A stretch of DNA of 64,000 bases, from assembly GCF_002305855.1 (NCBI RefSeq), contig NZ_CP022163.1, positions 9,677,765 through 9,741,764 on the forward strand, written 5' to 3'. Made by a program: the position numbers and the translations under genes. Origin of the DNA: Melittangium boletus DSM 14713. Its GTDB lineage: Bacteria > Myxococcota > Myxococcia > Myxococcales > Myxococcaceae. Of this stretch, positions 1 to 9,500 are shown piece after piece. Every line of letters begins with the position of its first letter. Positions within the stretch are counted from its first letter, which is position 1. The notes beneath the pieces were generated by a model. It searched no databases. It was not told the origin of the DNA and saw only the letters and a program-made list of their open reading frames with translations.

Positions 1-414
1 CTGGGCCCCGCCCACGTAGCGGTAGAAGGGCAGACCGTGGGCATCCGCCGCGGCGCGCGCCGTGGCCATGGACACCGCGAGGATGGCGTTGGCGCCCAGC
101 TTGCTCTTGGTGGGCGTGCCGTCCATCTCGATCATCTGCTGGTCCACGGCGTACTGGTCCGCCGCGTCCATGCCCACGAGCTCCGGGGCAATCGTCTCGG
201 TGATGTTCTCGATGGCCTTGCGCACGCCCTTGCCGAGGTAGCGGCCCTTGTCCCCGTCACGAAGCTCGAGCGCCTCGTGCTCGCCGGTGGAAGCTCCCGA
301 GGGAACCGCCGCACGGCCATGGGCTCCACCCGCCAGGAATACCTCGGCCTCCACGGTGGGGTTACCGCGAGAGTCGAGCACTTCACGCGCCACGATTTGA
401 GCGATCTCAGTCAT
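1..414 (-). CDS. eno: Enolase, N-terminal part (cut by window edge)
   Basis: This is the first 138 residues of enolase (2-phosphoglycerate to phosphoenolpyruvate in glycolysis). The protein starts MTEIAQIVAREVLDSRGNPT, the typical enolase N-terminus. The mobile-loop motif PSGASTGEHEALELRDGD follows, and then the conserved KAIENITETIAPELVGMD segment. The family is about 430 residues long, so roughly 290 residues, including the catalytic barrel, lie beyond position 1. The start is the ATG at 412-414, where the enolase homology begins. There is no sign of damage in the visible part. Confidence 0.95.
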   Translation of the reverse strand, partial: MTEIAQIVAREVLDSRGNPTVEAEVFLAGGAHGRAAVPSGASTGEHEALELRDGDKGRYLGKGVRKAIENITETIAPELVGMDAADQYAVDQQMIEMDGTPTKSKLGANAILAVSMATARAAADAHGLPFYRYVGGAQ

Positions 415-487
415 GGCGCGGGGTTCTAGAGGACAGGCTCGGGCCTCGCAAGCTTGCTCACGGGGTTGATACACTGCGCCCCCCTCC

Positions 488-1564
488 ATGCCTCCGCGCC
501 GACCCATCGCCCCTCCCGCTCCCGACCCCTACCCTCACTCTCGAGGTAGAGGCGCCCTGCTGGGCCTGGTGGTGGGAGACGCGCTGGGCTCGCCCCTCAA
601 GGCTCGCAACCTCATCGCCCCGGTGTTCCCCACGCTCGCCGAGGGAGTGCACCGCGTCCTGCGCGCCGGGGGCCCCTTCGAGCTGAAGAAGGGCCAGGTG
701 GGAGAGAGCGGTCAGATGGCGTGCTGCCTGGGCGTGGGCCTGCGCGAGCTGGGCACCTACGACGCGGACGCGCAACTGCGCCACTACCTGCGCTGGCAGC
801 ACCACGCCCAGGGGATGAGCCCCCACGTCGAGGACGTGATGACGGAGATGCTCGAGTCCCCGATGCCCAAGGTGACGGCGGCGCGCCGCCTGTGGATGAA
901 GGGGGGGCGCAAGGCGGCGGGCAACGGCAGCCTCGGGCGCACCGCGCCCCTGGGCGTCTTCTTCCACCAGGATCAGGACTCGCGCCTGCGGGCCTCGTTC
1001 GCGGACTCGGCGCTCACCGACTTCGATCCGCGCTGCCAGCTCGCATGCGCCACGCTCAATGCCTCCATCGCGCACTCGCTCAACGCCGGTGAGGGGCTGA
1101 CTCCCCAGGACCTCCTCCAAGCCACGCTGAGCGAACTGACCGTGGCGAGCGCGACCCTGGGCCGGGTGCTCCCGGACTTCGTGCAGGAGGTGTCCATGGC
1201 CACGGCGATGATCCGCGAGGACCTCGACGCGGCGCGGCAGGACGATCCGCAACTCTACTGGCCCGAGCTGCACATGCACCGCAAGCCCACGCTGGCGCGG
1301 GTGGCCTTCCGCCTGGCCTACTGGGAGCTGATGCACGCGCCCAGCTTCGAGACGGCGCTGGTGGATGTCATCAACCGGGGGGGAGACACGGACGTCAACG
1401 GGGCCGTCGCCGGAGCGCTGCTGGGCGCGTTCCACGGCGAGGAAGCCATTCCCACCGACTGGAGCCAGGGCGTGCTGGAGGCCCTGGGCCCGAGAGACGG
1501 TGCACTGTGGAATACCTACCACCCCCGGCAGTTGCTGACGCTGGCGCCGGAGCTGGAGGAATAG
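488..1564 (+). CDS. ADP-ribosylglycohydrolase-family protein, first metal motif degenerate
   Basis: This 358-residue protein has the overall layout of the ADP-ribosylglycohydrolase (DraG/ARH) fold, which removes ADP-ribose from proteins using a dinuclear metal site. The N-terminal GALLGLVVGDALGSP motif (residues 22-36) and the C-terminal GGDTDVNGAVAGALLGA motif (D300, D302) are clear. The usual T-D-D-T/S metal motif expected after 'KKGQ' around residues 71-77 reads VGESGQM, so the two N-terminal acidic ligands appear to be missing. It may therefore have lost activity or act as a binding protein. It stands alone, divergent from eno, with its ATG 74 bp from the eno start. Confidence 0.75.
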   Translation: MPPRRPIAPPAPDPYPHSRGRGALLGLVVGDALGSPLKARNLIAPVFPTLAEGVHRVLRAGGPFELKKGQVGESGQMACCLGVGLRELGTYDADAQLRHYLRWQHHAQGMSPHVEDVMTEMLESPMPKVTAARRLWMKGGRKAAGNGSLGRTAPLGVFFHQDQDSRLRASFADSALTDFDPRCQLACATLNASIAHSLNAGEGLTPQDLLQATLSELTVASATLGRVLPDFVQEVSMATAMIREDLDAARQDDPQLYWPELHMHRKPTLARVAFRLAYWELMHAPSFETALVDVINRGGDTDVNGAVAGALLGAFHGEEAIPTDWSQGVLEALGPRDGALWNTYHPRQLLTLAPELEE

Positions 1565-1576
1565 TTCCGCCGAGCC

Positions 1577-1756
1577 TCAGCCCAGCAGGTCGATGACGAT
1601 GACGCCGCGCGGCGGCTTCTCGTCGTCCTCCGCGTCGGAGCGGCGGCGAGGGCGCTCGTCGGGACCCGGGAGGGGAATCTCCAGAACAGGACGCTCCCGT
1701 TCCTCCCGGTTCCGTTCCCGGCGCTTGATTTCCTCGATGATGAAGGCGTCGAGCAT
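1577..1756 (-). CDS. Small charged conserved protein (59 aa)
   Basis: This short ORF encodes 59 residues starting MLDAFIIEEIKRRERNREER. It has an amphipathic N-terminal helix, a stretch very rich in Arg and Glu, a middle LEIPLPGPDE motif and a hydrophobic end reading GVIVIDLLG. I recognise this architecture from small proteins of unknown function in myxobacteria, but no role is known to me. The codon use is GC-rich at third positions, like its neighbours. It converges on the ADP-ribosylglycohydrolase-like gene with only 12 bp between the stop codons. Confidence 0.6.
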   Translation of the reverse strand: MLDAFIIEEIKRRERNREERERPVLEIPLPGPDERPRRRSDAEDDEKPPRGVIVIDLLG

Positions 1757-2114
1757 GGGTTCGGTCTCTCCCCTCAGCCTACGTACCGCAGCGTACTACC
1801 GCCACCCGACCGCTGGTATCCCACCATCCGCTGGGCTTCTGGATACACAAGATGCAAAGTAAGGGCCCTCGTTCCTTTCTGGAGACGGGCCAGCTCGCTG
1901 GCTCGCTTGCCTGTCCGCCACCCGACGATCGGGCCTGGCGGCACGCTCCAGTGACTCAGGGGTGTCCACCTCTGAATATGGGGAACGTTGACTTGATTGT
2001 AATCCAGCCGGGCGGCCCCGCAAGCGATGCCGTCACTCCCCGGAACTTCCTTCCCGGATGCCGGGGGCGGCGGGAGGGGCCTCGTCTCCCGCCTGCCCGC
2101 CGACGGTGCCGGGT
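1757..2114. other. Intergenic stretch of about 360 bp
   Basis: I see no convincing gene here. The right end carries a GC-rich hairpin at 2065-2098 (stem GGCGGGAG/CTCCCGCC, extended by GGGC/GCCC after a one-base bulge) just beyond the stop of the SRPBCC gene. It could end that leftward transcript, although no T-run follows. The rest presumably holds the promoter of the 59-residue gene. Confidence 0.5.
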
Positions 2115-2540
2115 TCAGAGGCTCTCGGCCCGCCGCTTGAAGGCGTCCAGCATCTTGGGCAGGGACGTCTCGGCCAGCTTGGTGACGATCGCCTTGGGCA
2201 CGAGCGCGCCCAGGGCCATGTCCACCGTGTAGGTGGCCTTGGTGCGGCCCTCGCCGTCGGGCTCGAGCACCCAGCTGCCCTTGTTGTCCTTCATCACCTC
2301 GCCCTCGACGAAGGTCCAGGACATGCGCGTGGGCCGCTCCTCCTTGACGAGGATGGTGTAGTGGATGGTCTTGATGACATCCACCTCGTAGTGGACCTTG
2401 ACCTCGTTGCCCTTGCGCTCCGAGGTCCAGATCTTCTTCACCTCGGGCAGGAACTCTCCGTACTTGTCGTAGTTCGTGATGACATCGAAGAGCTTGTCCG
2501 GGGGAGCGTTGATGACGATGGTGCGAGTGGCGCCAGCCAT
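2115..2540 (-). CDS. SRPBCC-fold protein (polyketide cyclase/START-like)
   Basis: This 141-residue protein has the shape of a small SRPBCC ligand-binding domain. It begins MAGATRTIVINAPPDKLFDV, the strand-helix opening of the family, followed by ITNYDKYGEFLPEVKKI, which resembles the 'D..YPeflP.v' segment of RatA/COQ10-like proteins. It ends in a long amphipathic helix (PKMLDAFKRRAESL). Such domains bind hydrophobic ligands, and the ligand here is unknown. It lies 27 bp downstream of glpX on the same strand and is probably co-transcribed with it. Confidence 0.75.
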   Translation of the reverse strand: MAGATRTIVINAPPDKLFDVITNYDKYGEFLPEVKKIWTSERKGNEVKVHYEVDVIKTIHYTILVKEERPTRMSWTFVEGEVMKDNKGSWVLEPDGEGRTKATYTVDMALGALVPKAIVTKLAETSLPKMLDAFKRRAESL

Positions 2541-2567
2541 GATGCGTGGTCTCCGCGATGAGGGGTT

Positions 2568-3533
2568 CTAGAGGTTGTAGCCGGGCTTCTTGTCGAACTT
2601 GTGGCGGGATTGGATGAAGCGCACCGTCCCGGACTTGCTGCGCATCACCACGGAGTGCGTTTCGCACCCGCCACCGAAGAAGCGCACACCGCGAAGGAAG
2701 TCGCCAGTGGTAACGCCCGTGGCGGCGAACATCACGTCGCCACTGGCCAGCTCCTCGGCGGTGTAGATCTTCGAGATGTCGGTGATGCCCATGCGCCTGG
2801 CGCGGGCCACCTCGTCGTTGTTGCGCGGCACGAGCCGGCCCTGCATGTCGCCGCCCACCGAGCGCACGGCCGCCGCGGCGATGACGCCCTCGGGGGCGCC
2901 GCCCGTGCCCATGAGCACGTCCACGCCCGTGTCCTCGAAGCAGGTGGCGATGGCGCCCGCCACGTCCCCGTCCTCGATGAGGCGGATGCGCGCGCCCGCG
3001 GCCCGCACCTCCTTGATGAGCTCCACGTGCCGCTCGCGCTCGAGGATGACGACCGTGAGGTCCGCCACGTAGACCTTCATGCGCTCGGCGATGGCGCGCA
3101 GGTTCTCCGTGGGGGTGCGGCGCAGGTCGATGGCGCCCTTGGCCCGTTCGCCCACGGCGATCTTCTCCATGTACGTATCCGGCGCGTTGAGCAGCTTGCC
3201 CTTGTCCGCCATGGCCACGACGGAGATGCCGCCCGGACGGCCGTAGGCGCACAGGTTGGTGCCCTCGAGCGGATCCAACGCGATGTCCACCCCGGGGTCG
3301 TCCGCGTGGCGGCGGCCCACCTGCTCGCCGATGTAGAGCATGGGCGCCTCATCGCGCTCGCCCTCGCCGATGACGACGGTGCCGTTGATGTTCAGGGAGT
3401 CGAAGGCGCGACGCATCGCGTCCACGGCGGCCTGGTCCGACTCGTTCTTGCTGCCACGGCCCATCAGCCGGGCGGAGGCGATGGCCGCCATCTCGGTGAC
3501 GCGCACGACCTCCATGGCCAGGTTGCGATCCAT
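2568..3533 (-). CDS. glpX: Class II fructose-1,6-bisphosphatase
   Basis: This 321-residue enzyme hydrolyses fructose-1,6-bisphosphate to fructose-6-phosphate in gluconeogenesis. Characteristic GlpX signatures are present: an N-terminal MDRNLAMEVVRVTEMAAIAS, the metal-binding GEGERDEAPMLYIGE (about residues 56-70), DPLEGTN (about 87-93) and GTGGAPEGVIAAAA (about 190-203). The length matches the family. An AGGAG ribosome site sits just before the ATG at 3533. It is followed by the SRPBCC gene and preceded, 45 bp upstream on the same strand, by a thioesterase gene. Confidence 0.95.
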   Translation of the reverse strand: MDRNLAMEVVRVTEMAAIASARLMGRGSKNESDQAAVDAMRRAFDSLNINGTVVIGEGERDEAPMLYIGEQVGRRHADDPGVDIALDPLEGTNLCAYGRPGGISVVAMADKGKLLNAPDTYMEKIAVGERAKGAIDLRRTPTENLRAIAERMKVYVADLTVVILERERHVELIKEVRAAGARIRLIEDGDVAGAIATCFEDTGVDVLMGTGGAPEGVIAAAAVRSVGGDMQGRLVPRNNDEVARARRMGITDISKIYTAEELASGDVMFAATGVTTGDFLRGVRFFGGGCETHSVVMRSKSGTVRFIQSRHKFDKKPGYNL

Positions 3534-3578
3534 TGTGGGTGTCTCCTTCGGGAAAGAACGACGTGAAGCGGTAGGTCC

Positions 3579-3980
3579 TCAGGTGGCTTCCTGCAACAGC
3601 CGGACGAGCGCTTCTGGCAGGCGGGTGGGCTTTCCGTCGCGGCCCACGCAGGCATGCACGGTGCGTCCGGTGCTCAGCAACGACTCCGGCGCGCCCGCGC
3701 GCCGCACTTCATAGGAAAAGCTCAGCGACGCCCGCTTGAAATCGCTTACCCAGACGCGGACGACGAGCTCGTCGTCGTAGCGCGCGGGTGCCTTGTAGGC
3801 GGCGGCGACCTCGATCACGGGCAGCATGACCCCCTCTCGCTCCAGCTCGCGGTAACTGCCTCCCCGGGAGCGGAAGAACTCCCCTCGAGCGAACTCGAAG
3901 TAACGTAGATAATTGGCGTGGTACACGACCCCCATCTGGTCCGTGTCGCCGTAGATGACTCGGATGCGTGCTTCGACCAT
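3579..3980 (-). CDS. Acyl-CoA thioesterase, 4HBT/YbgC type
   Basis: This is a single hotdog-fold domain of 133 residues that hydrolyses acyl-CoA thioesters. The 4-hydroxybenzoyl-CoA thioesterase signature YGDTDQMGVVYHANYLRYFE lies at residues 10-29, with D14 as the likely catalytic aspartate. The reading frame continues upstream to 4055, but homology starts at MVEARIRVIYGDTD. I therefore take the ATG at 3978-3980, which also leaves room for a promoter shared with the divergent phosphatase gene. It probably forms a transcript with glpX downstream. Confidence 0.88.
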   Translation of the reverse strand: MVEARIRVIYGDTDQMGVVYHANYLRYFEFARGEFFRSRGGSYRELEREGVMLPVIEVAAAYKAPARYDDELVVRVWVSDFKRASLSFSYEVRRAGAPESLLSTGRTVHACVGRDGKPTRLPEALVRLLQEAT

Positions 3981-4078
3981 CGGTCCCGCCGACCGTAACA
4001 AGCGGGTGCCCGACCGGAAAGCACGAGGCGGCATGAGTTGGTTGCTTCTGAGCATGAGGCGTGACGGAGTAGCGCGTC

Positions 4079-5701
4079 ATGCGCTTCTCTCGAGCCCTCG
4101 TTTCCCTGCTGCTGCTCACCGCCCTGCCCGCCTGGGCGAAGCCGCCCCGCCTGACGCTCTTCATCACCGTGGACGCGATGGGCACGGATCTCCTGTTGCG
4201 CCACCGGCCCCGCCTCCAGGGCGGCCTGGGCAAGCTGCTGGATTCGGGCGCCTTCTACCCCTACGCGCGCTATGCCTACGCCAAGCCGAGGACCGCACCC
4301 GGTCATGCCACGCTGGCCACCGGCGCCAACCCATGGCGCCACGGCATCGTGGACAACCGCGTCATCGACCGGGCCACGGGCAAGCCCGTGCGAGCCCTGC
4401 CGGACCCGGAGCACCCGGTGCTGGAGGCGCCCCTGTCCACGGATGACGTGAGCCCGGCCAATCTCCTGGCGGAGACGATCGCGGACCGGCTGCGGCTGGC
4501 CACCCAGGAGAAGGGGAAGGCCATCTCCCTGTCGGGCAAGCCCCGCTCGGCCATTCCGCTCGCGGGCCGGCTCGGGCAGGCCTACTGGTACGACGAGACG
4601 GTGGGCAAGTTCGTCACCGGCACCTGGTACATGAAGGAGCTGCCCGCCTGGCTCAAGACCTTCAACGCCTCCCAGCCGGCCGCGGCCTGGTTCAACAAGA
4701 CGTGGGAGCCCCTGCGGCCCCGCTCCGAGTACACGGGCGAGGATGACCGGCCCTACGAGAGCGAGCCCGCCGGACTGGGCCGGGTCTTCCCCCACCCGCT
4801 CAACGGAGGCATGACGGCGCCCGGCCCCATGTCCTACAGCGCCCTCGCCATCTCCCCGCTGTCGTTCGACCTGGTGGTGAAGGCCGCCGGGGCCGCCATC
4901 GCCGGCGAGGGCCTGGGCAAGGACGACGTCCCCGACATGCTCGGGGTGAGCTTCAGCGCCACGGATCGCGTCTACCACCAGTACGGACCGAACTCCTGGG
5001 AGATGCAGGACACGATGTACCGGCTGGACAAGGCCGTGGGCGACCTGGTGGCGCTCGCCGAGCGGGCGGCGGGAGGCCGGGCCAACCTGCTGGTGGTGCT
5101 CTCCGCGGACCACGGCGGCGCGGCGGTGCCCGAGCAATGGACCGCCTCGGGCATGGACGCCCGGCGCGTGAATCCCTCCGTCCTCGCCCAGCAACTGACC
5201 GAGGTGCTGCGCAAGCAGTTCGGCGGCGACGTGACGGCCATCGCGGAGGAGACGGACGTGTACCTGGGTGGCCAGACGCTCGAGAGCGGCAAGGTGGACG
5301 GAGCGGCGGTGCGGCGCGCCGCGGCCGACTGGCTGAGGCAGCAGCCCGCCGTCTTCCTGGCGGTGGCGAGGGATGACCTCTACACGATGCCGGACACGGC
5401 GGGGCTCGCGATGCCCCTGCGGCGCGGCTACTACCCGGGGCGCAGCGGCGACGTGCTCTTCGTGGTGAAGCCCTTCCACGTCATCACCACGGACAGCGCC
5501 GGCACCAACCACGGCGCGCCCTACTCGTACGATCAACTGGTGCCCGTCATCTTCGCGGGCAAGGGCGTGAGACCGGGCACCTACCTGCGGGAGATCAGCA
5601 CCACGGACGTGGCGCCCACCATGGCGGCGGTCCTGGAGATGAACCCTCCCGCCTCCGCCGAGGGCACGCCCCGCTTCGAGGCCATCGGTTCCGGCCTCTG
5701 A
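4079..5701 (+). CDS. Secreted alkaline phosphatase-superfamily phosphomonoesterase (PafA-like)
   Basis: This 540-residue protein has a signal peptide (about residues 1-20, ending ALPAWA) and one alkaline-phosphatase-fold domain. The probable metal and catalytic residues are D32 (FITVDAMGTD), nucleophile T72 in RTAPGHATLATG, D296 and H300 (ATDRVYH), D344 and H345 (SADHGG), and H478 (TNHGAPYSYD). This pattern fits the PafA / type I phosphodiesterase branch, which uses threonine as nucleophile. The enzyme probably releases phosphate from organic esters in the periplasm or outside the cell. The gene is monocistronic and converges on nadC with 6 bp between stops. Confidence 0.88.
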   Translation: MRFSRALVSLLLLTALPAWAKPPRLTLFITVDAMGTDLLLRHRPRLQGGLGKLLDSGAFYPYARYAYAKPRTAPGHATLATGANPWRHGIVDNRVIDRATGKPVRALPDPEHPVLEAPLSTDDVSPANLLAETIADRLRLATQEKGKAISLSGKPRSAIPLAGRLGQAYWYDETVGKFVTGTWYMKELPAWLKTFNASQPAAAWFNKTWEPLRPRSEYTGEDDRPYESEPAGLGRVFPHPLNGGMTAPGPMSYSALAISPLSFDLVVKAAGAAIAGEGLGKDDVPDMLGVSFSATDRVYHQYGPNSWEMQDTMYRLDKAVGDLVALAERAAGGRANLLVVLSADHGGAAVPEQWTASGMDARRVNPSVLAQQLTEVLRKQFGGDVTAIAEETDVYLGGQTLESGKVDGAAVRRAAADWLRQQPAVFLAVARDDLYTMPDTAGLAMPLRRGYYPGRSGDVLFVVKPFHVITTDSAGTNHGAPYSYDQLVPVIFAGKGVRPGTYLREISTTDVAPTMAAVLEMNPPASAEGTPRFEAIGSGL

Positions 5702-5707
5702 CGGGAC

Positions 5708-6550
5708 TCACGCCGTCTGGAGGATCTCCAGGGAGAGGTCCATGGCGCGCGCCGAGTGGGTGAGCGCCCCCATGGACACGAAGTCCACGCCGAGCTTCGC
5801 CAGCCGGGGCAGGCGCTCCAGGGTGATGCCACCGGAGACCTCGAGGGGAATCCGGCCGGCCGTCAGTTCCACCGCGCGGCGGATCCGCTCGTCATCCATG
5901 TTGTCGAGCATCACCACGTCCGCGCCTTCCTCGAGCGCCTCGGCGAGCTGATCGAGATTCGTGACCTCGATCTCGATCTTCACCAGTTGGGGGGCGTTGG
6001 CGCGGGCGCGACGGAGCGCTTCGCGGACCGACCCTCCCACGGCCGCGATGTGATTGTCCTTGATGAGGATGCCGTCGAAGAGGCCGAAGCGATGGTTGAA
6101 GGCACCGCCCGCCTTCACGGCCAGCTTGGACAGCGCGCGCATGCCCGGAGCCGTTTTCCGCGTGTCGAGGATGCGCAACCGGGTGCCGTGCACCGCGGTC
6201 ATGACCTGACGCGCCATCGTGGCCATGCCCGAGGTGCGCTGGATGATGTTGAGGGCGGTGCGCTCGGCCGTGAGGAGCGCACGCAGACGGCCATGGAGCC
6301 GGGCCACGATCGACCCGGCCTCGACCTCCTGGCCATCGGCCGAGAGCAGCTCGATCCGGACATCGGGATCCACCCGCTGGAAGACCTGGACGAAGGCGTC
6401 CAGGCCCGCGAGCACGAGCCGCTCCTTGACGAGCAGCTCGGCCGAGCCCCGGGCGTCCACGGGGACGAGGGACTCGGTGGTGATGTCTCCCGCCGCCCCG
6501 AGGTCTTCATCGAGGGCGAGCGAGATGAGTCGATCCAGGAAGGCATCCAT
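5708..6550 (-). CDS. nadC: Nicotinate-nucleotide pyrophosphorylase (quinolinate phosphoribosyltransferase)
   Basis: This 280-residue enzyme converts quinolinate and PRPP to nicotinate mononucleotide, CO2 and pyrophosphate in de novo NAD synthesis. The family signatures are DEDLGAAGDITTESLVP near the N-terminus, the active-site block TRKTAPGMRALSKLAVKAGG, HRFGLFDGILIKDNHIAA, and the barrel end VSGGITLERLPRLAKLGVDF. Length and start fit the family exactly. It lies 22 bp downstream of valS on the same strand. No nadA or nadB is visible nearby. Confidence 0.95.
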   Translation of the reverse strand: MDAFLDRLISLALDEDLGAAGDITTESLVPVDARGSAELLVKERLVLAGLDAFVQVFQRVDPDVRIELLSADGQEVEAGSIVARLHGRLRALLTAERTALNIIQRTSGMATMARQVMTAVHGTRLRILDTRKTAPGMRALSKLAVKAGGAFNHRFGLFDGILIKDNHIAAVGGSVREALRRARANAPQLVKIEIEVTNLDQLAEALEEGADVVMLDNMDDERIRRAVELTAGRIPLEVSGGITLERLPRLAKLGVDFVSMGALTHSARAMDLSLEILQTA

Positions 6551-6572
6551 GCGCGTCGTTTCTCCCGTCGCT

Positions 6573-9500
6573 CTACCGCCGAGGCTTGGAGCCGCGAGCG
6601 GGCGACTTCTTCTTGGCGGCGGCCTTCTTCGCCGGTGCCTTCTTGGCGACAGCCTTCTTCGCTGGCGCCTTCTTGGCGGTGCCCTTCTTGGCCGGGGCCT
6701 TCTTCACCGGAGCCTTCTTGGCCGGGGCCTTCTTGCTCGCGGCGGCCTTCTTCACCGGAGCCTTCTTGGCAGCGCCCTTCTTGACCGGGGCCTTCTTGCT
6801 CGCGGCGGCCTTCTTCACCGGAGCCTTCTTGGCAGCGCCCTTCTTGACCGGGGCCTTCTTGCTCGCGGCGGCCTTCTTCACCGGAGCCTTCTTGGCCGCC
6901 TTGCCGCTGGAGCCGGTCTTGCGTGCGGGCCGAGCCGGGGCCTGTGTCTCCTCGCCCTGCTCTTCCGCGGTGAGCGCCTCCAACTCGGGCTCCTCGTCCT
7001 CCTCCTCGGCCAGGGCCTCCTGTTCCTCTAAGTCCGCTTGCGTCCGGGTGTTGACGGCGAGTGGCGCTTCGTAGGTATCCGCCCGCGTGGCGGAGATGTC
7101 GACGTCAGGCTCGGAGGTTCCGGTCTCGATGGTCTGCGTCCGGGCATCCACCTGCGACGGCTCGGGCGAGGGCGCGTGCTCTGGATCCGCGAGGTCCGGG
7201 ACCTTCTGCTCGATAACGGGCTCGGGCGCGGGGGCGAGCCGGTCCAGGTTGTCGCGCAGCTTGGAGACGCGGGCTTCCAACTCCTCGACGCGGGCGCGGT
7301 CCTTCTCCACCACGTCCGGCGGGGCCTTGGCGACGAAGTTGGGGTTGTCCAGCTTGCGCTTGATGCCGCCCAGCTCCTGCTCGGAGCGCGTGATCTCCTT
7401 GCCCAGACGCTCGCGCTCGGCGTCCACGTCGATGAGGCCCGCGAGCGGAACGAAGATCTCCAACTGGGGACCCACGAAGGCCGCGGACAGGGACGGCTTG
7501 GCACCGGGCCCGGAGATGTTCAGCTCGCCGAGGCCCGCCAGCCGCGTGACATCGCCCCGCCACCGCTCGAGCAGCTCGCGGATGCGCGCATCCGGGCTCT
7601 GGATGATCGCGGTGATGCGGGCCGAGGGCGCCAGGTTGCTCTCGCCCCGGATGGTGCGCAGGCCCTCGATGGCGGTGATGACCGTGCCGATCTCCGCCTC
7701 GGCCGCGGCGTCCTCGAGCGACGTGTCCGGCTCGGGGAACGAGGCGATCATGATGGAGTCCGTCGGCCGCGCCATGGGCAGCTTCTGCCAGATCTCCTCG
7801 GTGACGAACGGCATGAACGGGTGGAGCAGGCGCAGGATGCGGTCCAGGCAGTACACGAGCACCGCGCGGGTGGTGTCCTTGGACTTCGCGTCCTCGCCAT
7901 AGAGCGAGCCCTTGGCCAGCTCGATGTACCAGTCACAGAACTCGGACCAGAGGAACTGGTAGAGCGTGGAGGCGGCCTCGGCGAAGGCGAAGGCCTCCAG
8001 GGACGCGCGCGTCAGGGCGGTGGCGCGCTGCAGGCGCGAGAGGATCCACCGGTCCGCGAGGGTGAGCTCGCGCTCCTGGAGGGGCCGCGCGTCCAGGGAG
8101 AAGTCGCCCATGTTCATGAGGGCGAAGCGGCTGGCGTTCCACAGCTTGTTGGCGAAGGCCTTGTAGCCGGCCACGCGGTCCAGCGAGAGCTTGATGTCAC
8201 GGCCCTGCTGGGTGAGCGACGCCAGGGTGAAGCGCAGCGCGTCGGCGCCGTGCGCGGGCATGCCCTGGGGGTACTTGTTGCGCAGGTTCTTGTTGAGCTG
8301 CTCGGGGGGCGCGCCCAGGATGATGTCGAGGGGATCGATCACGTTCCCCTTCGTCTTGGACATCTTCTCGCCCTTCTCATCGCGCACCATGGCGTGCAGG
8401 TAGATGGTGCGGAAGGGCACTTCCTTCATGAAGTGCAGGCCGAACATCATCATCCGGGCGACCCAGAAGAAGAGGATGTCGTGGCCCGTCTCCATGACGG
8501 AGTTCGGGTAGAAGGCCTTGAGCTCGGCGGTCTGCTCGGGCCAGCCCAGGGTGCTGAACGGCCACAGGCCCGAGGAGAACCACGTGTCGAGCACGTCCGG
8601 GTCCTGCTCGAGCTTGGAGCCCGAGCACTTCGTGCACTTCTCGGGCGGCGTGCGCGACACGATGGGCTCGGCGCGCGAGTAGTCGATGGCGCCCGTGGCC
8701 TCCAGGCGCGGGCTGCAGTCGGCGCAGTACCAGGCGGGGATCTGGTGGCCCCACCACAACTGGCGGCTGATGGTCCAGTCGTGGATGTTGCGCATCCAGT
8801 GGAAGTACGTGTTCGTCCACGACTCGGGGATGATCTTCGTGCGGCCCTGCTCCACCGCCTCGATGGCGGGCCTGGCCAGGGGTTCGATCTTCACGAACCA
8901 CTGGGGAGACAGGCGCGGCTCCACCACGGTGCCACAGCGCTGGCAGCCGCCCACGGACAGCTTGTGCGGCTCCTCCTTCTCCAACACGCCCTGCTCGGTC
9001 AGATCCTCGAGCATCTTCTTGCGCGCGGCGAAGCGGTCCATGCCCGCGTAGGCGCTGCCCTCGAGGTTGATGCGCGCGGACTCATCCAGCACGGTGATCT
9101 GCTGCAGATTGTGGCGCAGGCCCGTCTGGTAGTCGTTGAAGTCATGGGCGGGCGTCACCTTCACCACGCCGGTGCCGAAGGCCGGATCCACCAGCTCGGC
9201 ATCGGCGACGATGGGAATCTCCCGGCCGGTGAGCGGCAGCACGACGAACTGGCCCGCCAGTCCCTTGTAGCGCTCGTCCTCGGGGTGGATGGCCACCGCG
9301 GTGTCGCCGAGCATCGTCTCGGGGCGGGTGGTGGCGACGGTGAGCTTGCGGTCGCTGCCCTTGACCGGGTAGTGCAGGTGCCAGAGCGAGCCCTGCTTCT
9401 CCTCGTGCTCGACCTCCAGGTCGCTGAGCGCGGTATGGCACGAGGGGCACCAGTTGATGAGCTTCTGGGCCCGGTAGATGAGGCCCTCCTCGTACAGCCG

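Noticed and set aside
6720..6899. Regular repeats that could suggest a CRISPR array or satellite
   Set aside because: The repeats are contiguous without unique spacers and keep the valS frame, encoding KKAP units.
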